Of a stretch of DNA of 64,000 nt, positions 60,219-64,000 are shown in pieces (positions within the stretch are counted from its first letter, which is position 1; each line of letters begins with the position of its first letter). Source of the stretch: Pseudomonas promysalinigenes (GTDB lineage Bacteria > Pseudomonadota > Gammaproteobacteria > Pseudomonadales > Pseudomonadaceae). The notes under the pieces were generated by a model. The model saw nothing but the letters and a program-made list of their open reading frames with translations. It made no database searches and had not been told where the DNA came from. Both the position numbers and the translations under genes were made by a program. The stretch is taken from contig NZ_CP077094.1 in the NCBI RefSeq assembly GCF_014269025.2, positions 4,682,501-4,746,500 on the forward strand. The letters run 5' to 3'.

Positions 60219-61316
60219 TCAAAGCTGGGCCACGATCGCGCGGTAATCCGCCGACAGCGTGGCCTGAAGAATCTCTTTCGGATAGTCGTCGGTGATCACG
60301 GCCTCCCCCAGCTGGCGCAGCAGCACCAGCCGCAAGCGACCATCGAGCACCTTCTTGTCGACCGCCATATGCTCCATGAAATGCGCCGGGGTCATTTCCT
60401 CTGGTGGCACCACCGGCAAACCTGCATCCTGCAACAGGCGTATTGCGCGATCACGTTCGGCCTGGTCGATCCAACCCAGGCGCATGGACATCTCCAGGGC
60501 CATGACCGTGCCTGCGGCTACGGCCTCACCATGCAGCCACACTCCGTAACCCATGTGGGTTTCGATGGCGTGGCCGAAGGTGTGCCCGAGATTGAGCGTG
60601 GCACGCACACCGGACTCACGCTCGTCGGCACCGACCACTGCGGCCTTGGCCGCGCACGAGCGGCGGATCGCCTCGGTCAGAGCTGCGGGCTCGAGGGCAC
60701 GCAGTGCCTGCATATTGTCTTCGAGCCAGGCCAAAAAGGGCTTGTCGCAGATCAGCCCGTACTTGATGACTTCAGCCAGGCCTGCCGAAAGCTCGCGCCC
60801 AGGCAAGGTCTTGAGGCTGGTGGTATCGATCAGCACGGCGTTAGGCTGATAGAAAGCCCCGACCATGTTCTTGCCCAGGGGGTGGTTTATACCGGTCTTG
60901 CCGCCGACCGAAGAGTCGACCTGTGACAGCAGAGTGGTCGGCACCTGGATGAAGTCGACCCCCCGCTGATAGCAGGCCGCTGCGAAGCCGGCCATGTCGC
61001 CGATCACGCCGCCGCCGAGCGCCACCACAGTAGTACGGCGGTCATGCCGCGCAGTCAGCAGGCCATCGAAGATCAGTTGCAGGGTTTGCCAATTCTTGTG
61101 TGCTTCGCCGTCCGGCAGGATCACTGACACTACCGAATAGGCGCCAAGGGTTTTGCTCAGGCGGTCGAGATACAGAGGCGCGACGGTTTCATTTGAAACG
61201 ATGGCGACCTGGCGCCCGCGGATATGCGGCGCCAGCAGTTCGGCCTGGTCCAACAGGCCTTCGCCAATGTAGATCGGGTAGCTACGCTCACCGAGATCGA
61301 CCTTAAGTGTCTGCAT
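60219..61316 (-). CDS. aroB: 3-dehydroquinate synthase
   Basis: 365 aa from ATG 61316 (TGTGGGGATAC upstream). Turns DAHP into 3-dehydroquinate, step two of the shikimate pathway, with NAD and a divalent metal. Motifs: [71 protein letters not shown] and [13 protein letters not shown] (metal ligands). Follows aroK by 94 bp. Confidence 0.97.
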   Translation of the reverse strand: MQTLKVDLGERSYPIYIGEGLLDQAELLAPHIRGRQVAIVSNETVAPLYLDRLSKTLGAYSVVSVILPDGEAHKNWQTLQLIFDGLLTARHDRRTTVVALGGGVIGDMAGFAAACYQRGVDFIQVPTTLLSQVDSSVGGKTGINHPLGKNMVGAFYQPNAVLIDTTSLKTLPGRELSAGLAEVIKYGLICDKPFLAWLEDNMQALRALEPAALTEAIRRSCAAKAAVVGADERESGVRATLNLGHTFGHAIETHMGYGVWLHGEAVAAGTVMALEMSMRLGWIDQAERDRAIRLLQDAGLPVVPPEEMTPAHFMEHMAVDKKVLDGRLRLVLLRQLGEAVITDDYPKEILQATLSADYRAIVAQL

Positions 61317-61410
61317 GTATCCCCACAATGTACTTGGGCGCGGCGCCGGCTGTGCGCGCCGCGCAGGAACGTTGAACGTCGCCTCGGCGCTGGCCGAGAA
61401 TAGTCCCGGC

Positions 61411-61929
61411 TTAACGGGGCGGCAACTGCTGCAGGCGCTCGAGGATATCGAGCACTACCATGCGTGGCGGCCGTTCGTCGGTTTCCACCACCAGATCGGC
61501 AATTTCGCGATAGAGCGGGTCGCGAGCCTCGAGCAAGCCGCGCAAGGTGGCCTCCGGGTTCGCTGTGCGCAGCAGTGGGCGATTGCGATCGCGTGCGGTA
61601 CGCCCCACCTGCTGCTCCACCGAAGCATGCAGGTAGATGACTCGCCCGCCCGCGTGCAGTGCTTGACGGTTTTCCGCGCGCATGACCGCGCCGCCGCCGG
61701 TGGCCACGACGACGCCATCGAGCGCGCACAATTCGGCGATCATCGCCTGCTCACGGTCACGAAAGCCCGGCTCGCCTTCTTTGTCGAAGATCCACGGGAT
61801 GTTGGCGCCGGTTCGCAGTTCGATTTCCTTGTCGGAATCCTTGAACAGCAGGCGCAGCTCTTTGGCCAACAGGCGCCCGATGGTGCTTTTACCAGCACCC
61901 ATGGGCCCTACAAGTATCAAATTTCGCAC
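61411..61929 (-). CDS. aroK: Shikimate kinase
   Basis: 172 aa from a GTG start at 61929, 4 bp after the pilQ stop. Walker [20 protein letters not shown]; shikimate-binding residues in [22 protein letters not shown] and TGGGAV; lid [10 protein letters not shown]. Makes shikimate-3-phosphate. The tight junction with pilQ suggests read-through from the pil genes, an arrangement known in pseudomonads and other gammaproteobacteria. Confidence 0.96.
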   Translation of the reverse strand: MRNLILVGPMGAGKSTIGRLLAKELRLLFKDSDKEIELRTGANIPWIFDKEGEPGFRDREQAMIAELCALDGVVVATGGGAVMRAENRQALHAGGRVIYLHASVEQQVGRTARDRNRPLLRTANPEATLRGLLEARDPLYREIADLVVETDERPPRMVVLDILERLQQLPPR

Positions 61930-61933
61930 AGAA

Positions 61934-63199
61934 TCAACGACTCACAGCAATCGCCTGGTCACTCATGATACGCGGAGTCAGGAAGACCAGCAGCTCGGAT
62001 TTTTTCTCTTGTAATGCATCGCGTCGAAATAGCCGCCCAACATACGGCAGATCGCCGAAAAATGGCACCTTGTCGACCACATTGTTTTGCGCGGTCGAGT
62101 AAACGCCACCGATGACGATGGTCTCCCCATTCGCTACCCGAACCTTGGCATTGACTTCGTTCTTGCGAATCGGTGGTACGTCGTTGAGAGCATTGACGAA
62201 ATCGGGCTCATCCTTGGTCACTTTGACCGTCATGATGACATTGCCGTCCGGCGTGATCTGTGGAGTAACTTCCAGTGACAGCGAGGCTTCGCGAAAGGCT
62301 ACCGAGGTCGCCCCGCTTTTGCTGGTTTCCTGGTAGGGCACTTCGGTGCCTTTGAGAATCCTGGCGGTTTCCTTGTCAGCCGTAACCACCTTGGGCTGGG
62401 AAATGATTTCGCCGTTGCCGCTTTTCTCCATCGCGCTGAGCTCCAGGTCCAGCAGCACACCGCCGCGCAACAACCCTACGCCAATGCCAGCTGCGGCCCG
62501 GTCCATGCCCAGGTCGACGAACAGGTCCTTGCCCAACAGTGGTGCATCCCCGTATAACTGCCGCCCCCAGCGCACCCCCAGGCCTTTTTCGTAATCGACA
62601 TTGGCCTCCACGATACGCGCCTCGATTTCCACCTGCTGGACCGGTACATCAAGCTGTGCGACCAACTGGCGCAACTCGGCCAGGCGCTCAGCCGGCTGGT
62701 GCGCTACCAGGGTGTTGGTGCGCGTATCGACACTCAGACTGCCACGGCCGGTCAAAATACCGTCATCGGCGAGCGTCGCCAGGAGCAACTCGGCAAGGTC
62801 CGAGGCCTTGGCGTGATGAATCGGTAGCAGCTCACGCCGCAAAGGCTCCATTTGTGCGTCCAGCTCCTGTTTGATACGGGCACCGCGAGACTGCTCGGCC
62901 AACTCTGCGGCGGGCGCGACCAACAACACATTGCCCTGCTCACGTCGCGCCAGACCCTTGCTGTGCAACACCAAATCCAGCGCTTGATCCCAGGGCACAT
63001 CATGTAGCCGCAAGGTGATATTGCCTTGCACGGTGTCACTGGCCACCAAGTTGATCCCGGCATAGTCAGCCAGCACCTGAAGCACTGAGCGCACCTCCAC
63101 ATCCTGGAAGTTCAGGGTTATGGCCTCACCCCGAAAGGGCGCTGCCAGACACGCCTGACTGGCCATCAAGCCCACCACTAGCCATTTCGACAGCCTCAT
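61934..63199 (-). CDS. pilQ: Type IV pilus secretin PilQ, short form
   Basis: 421 aa, against roughly 700 in P. aeruginosa. Signal peptide [19 protein letters not shown], then N0-like ([20 protein letters not shown], about 27-95), N1-like ([20 protein letters not shown], about 125-190) and the secretin domain ([20 protein letters not shown] ... [20 protein letters not shown] ... [16 protein letters not shown]). The AMIN domains that bind peptidoglycan in the long form are missing. ATG 63199 has a strong GGAGGG. It overlaps the end of the upstream gene by 74 bp. It is complete as a frame, so it is reduced, not broken. Confidence 0.93.
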   Translation of the reverse strand: MRLSKWLVVGLMASQACLAAPFRGEAITLNFQDVEVRSVLQVLADYAGINLVASDTVQGNITLRLHDVPWDQALDLVLHSKGLARREQGNVLLVAPAAELAEQSRGARIKQELDAQMEPLRRELLPIHHAKASDLAELLLATLADDGILTGRGSLSVDTRTNTLVAHQPAERLAELRQLVAQLDVPVQQVEIEARIVEANVDYEKGLGVRWGRQLYGDAPLLGKDLFVDLGMDRAAAGIGVGLLRGGVLLDLELSAMEKSGNGEIISQPKVVTADKETARILKGTEVPYQETSKSGATSVAFREASLSLEVTPQITPDGNVIMTVKVTKDEPDFVNALNDVPPIRKNEVNAKVRVANGETIVIGGVYSTAQNNVVDKVPFFGDLPYVGRLFRRDALQEKKSELLVFLTPRIMSDQAIAVSR

Positions 63200-64000
63200 C
63201 GTCGCCCTCCGTGGCCTCAGTTTTCATGCTCTTCCTGAGCTTCAGCGTTACCGTGCGCTCTCGCCACACGCCTCCTACGAACAGACGCTCGCGGACCTCG
63301 AATTGCCGTTCGCCAACCTGCACCACTACCCCTCCCTCGCGCCCCAGCCGGTCCCCTGGGCGAACGCGGTACACACGCCCAGCCGACAACACAAGCGCTT
63401 CGCTCTGCTCACCGCGCTGCAGGCTGCCGACCATCTGCAGCTGTGTCAGCGCAACACCGGCAAGCCCTGCGCGCACTACACGAGCCGGCGAGGAAGAAAA
63501 CGGATCCAGGCTCACAGGTTGCATCTGACCGCGAGCAGGCACATCGGCCAGTGATGGCGGCTGTGGTACGGAGCCGTCGGCTTGATAGACATACACTCGC
63601 ATACCAAGGCTCAACAGCCCTGGCCGATCCTCCGTTGGCTCCAGCCGCATCGTCTCGGCACGCAGCAGGCGAACCTGGCCAAGCCAGTCGTCCAGCCACA
63701 CTCGAAGCCCTGCATACCCCCCAACTACGCGTATATCCACAGGCGTCTGCCAGTAGCCAGGTCGCTTGACCTCCTCGCCCACATCCAGTTGCTCGAAGTG
63801 CAGGCCATGGGCATGCCCTGAAGCGGCCAACTGATCCAGCAAATCGCTCATGCCTGCGCCGGCAGCCAGGCGCCAGCGAGCATCCTGCAACTGCATCAGC
63901 TCAGCCTCGTAGTTTTCACGAAGTTGCCCGAGCGCCTTCACCTCGCCAATTGCAGCTTGTTGGTCTTCCAGCAGCCCCACATACCGAGCACGTGCCACCT
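63126..64000 (-). CDS. PilO-PilP fusion protein (N-terminus outside the window)
   Basis: 291 codons are visible and the frame is open to the edge. The first part has a PilO-type coiled coil (LRENYEAELMQLQDARWRL) and the PilO ferredoxin-like domain (GLHFEQLDVGEEVKRPGYW ... VDIRVVGGYAGLRVWLDDWL). After a short Pro/Ser-rich linker (about 140-165) comes a PilP beta-domain (RVVRAGLAGVALTQLQMVGS ... VYRVRPGDRLGREGGVVVQV). In P. aeruginosa these are two proteins, an inner-membrane one and a lipoprotein that contacts PilQ. The PilO membrane segment must lie beyond the edge. The tail overlaps pilQ by 74 bp. Confidence 0.8.
   Translation of the reverse strand, partial: VARARYVGLLEDQQAAIGEVKALGQLRENYEAELMQLQDARWRLAAGAGMSDLLDQLAASGHAHGLHFEQLDVGEEVKRPGYWQTPVDIRVVGGYAGLRVWLDDWLGQVRLLRAETMRLEPTEDRPGLLSLGMRVYVYQADGSVPQPPSLADVPARGQMQPVSLDPFSSSPARVVRAGLAGVALTQLQMVGSLQRGEQSEALVLSAGRVYRVRPGDRLGREGGVVVQVGERQFEVRERLFVGGVWRERTVTLKLRKSMKTEATEGDDEAVEMASGGLDGQSGVSGSALSG

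Overview
The window looks like a chromosomal segment of a fluorescent pseudomonad of the Pseudomonas putida group. It is GC-rich, has Pseudomonas-type REP palindromes, and its gene order (fbp-glgP, typA-thiI-glnA-ntrBC, secB-gpmI-ctpA, betT/betIBA, selO-trxC, hemE-gltDB-damX-aroBK-pilQ) is, from memory, that of this group. Species assignment is inference, because no database search could be run. I see no tRNA, rRNA, CRISPR array, insertion sequence or prophage.

Layout. 1-7.3 kb: end of a DUF924 gene, fbp and glgP (gluconeogenesis and glycogen use), a YkgJ-type cysteine-cluster protein, a 692-bp REP-rich gap with a structured leader, two small Pseudomonas-type genes and a PqaA-like secreted protein. 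7.4-11 kb: typA and thiI. 11-16.5 kb: a nitrogen block with glnA behind a sigma-54 promoter, a secreted AroQ-gamma-type chorismate mutase, ntrB, ntrC, and a three-repeat small RNA behind its own sigma-54 promoter and NtrC site (NrsZ-like). 16.5-24 kb: trmL, a rhodanese-like gene with grxC and secB, gpmI, then envC-ctpA-yibQ for envelope maintenance. 24-33.5 kb: two giant tandem paralogues (1556 and 1560 aa) that resemble the dermonecrotic-toxin-like (DUF6543) family. They are the main accessory feature of the window.

33.6-40.1 kb: betT divergent from betIBA, with a perfect 20-bp BetI-type palindrome, giving choline uptake and conversion to glycine betaine. 40.3-47.4 kb: a CvrA/NhaP2-type K+/H+ antiporter, a MscK-type mechanosensitive channel, selO and trxC, a stress and osmotic group next to the bet locus. 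47.4-51 kb: an orphan ParA, a LysR/MFS divergent pair and a BOF-fold periplasmic protein. 51-64 kb, all on the minus strand: hemE, gltD, gltB, damX, aroB, aroK, a short PilQ, and a gene fusing PilO-like and PilP-like domains that runs off the window.

The genes group into nitrogen assimilation (glnA, ntrBC, the small RNA, gltBD), osmoprotection (bet, cvrA, mscK), and envelope or cell division (envC, ctpA, yibQ, damX). The observations most worth following are the tandem giant proteins, the sigma-54/NtrC small RNA with three 58/59-nt units, a leader with interleaved inverted repeats and two identical GGA hexaloops, the PilO-PilP fusion with a reduced PilQ, and a G7 tract at the 3' end of the pqaA-like gene.
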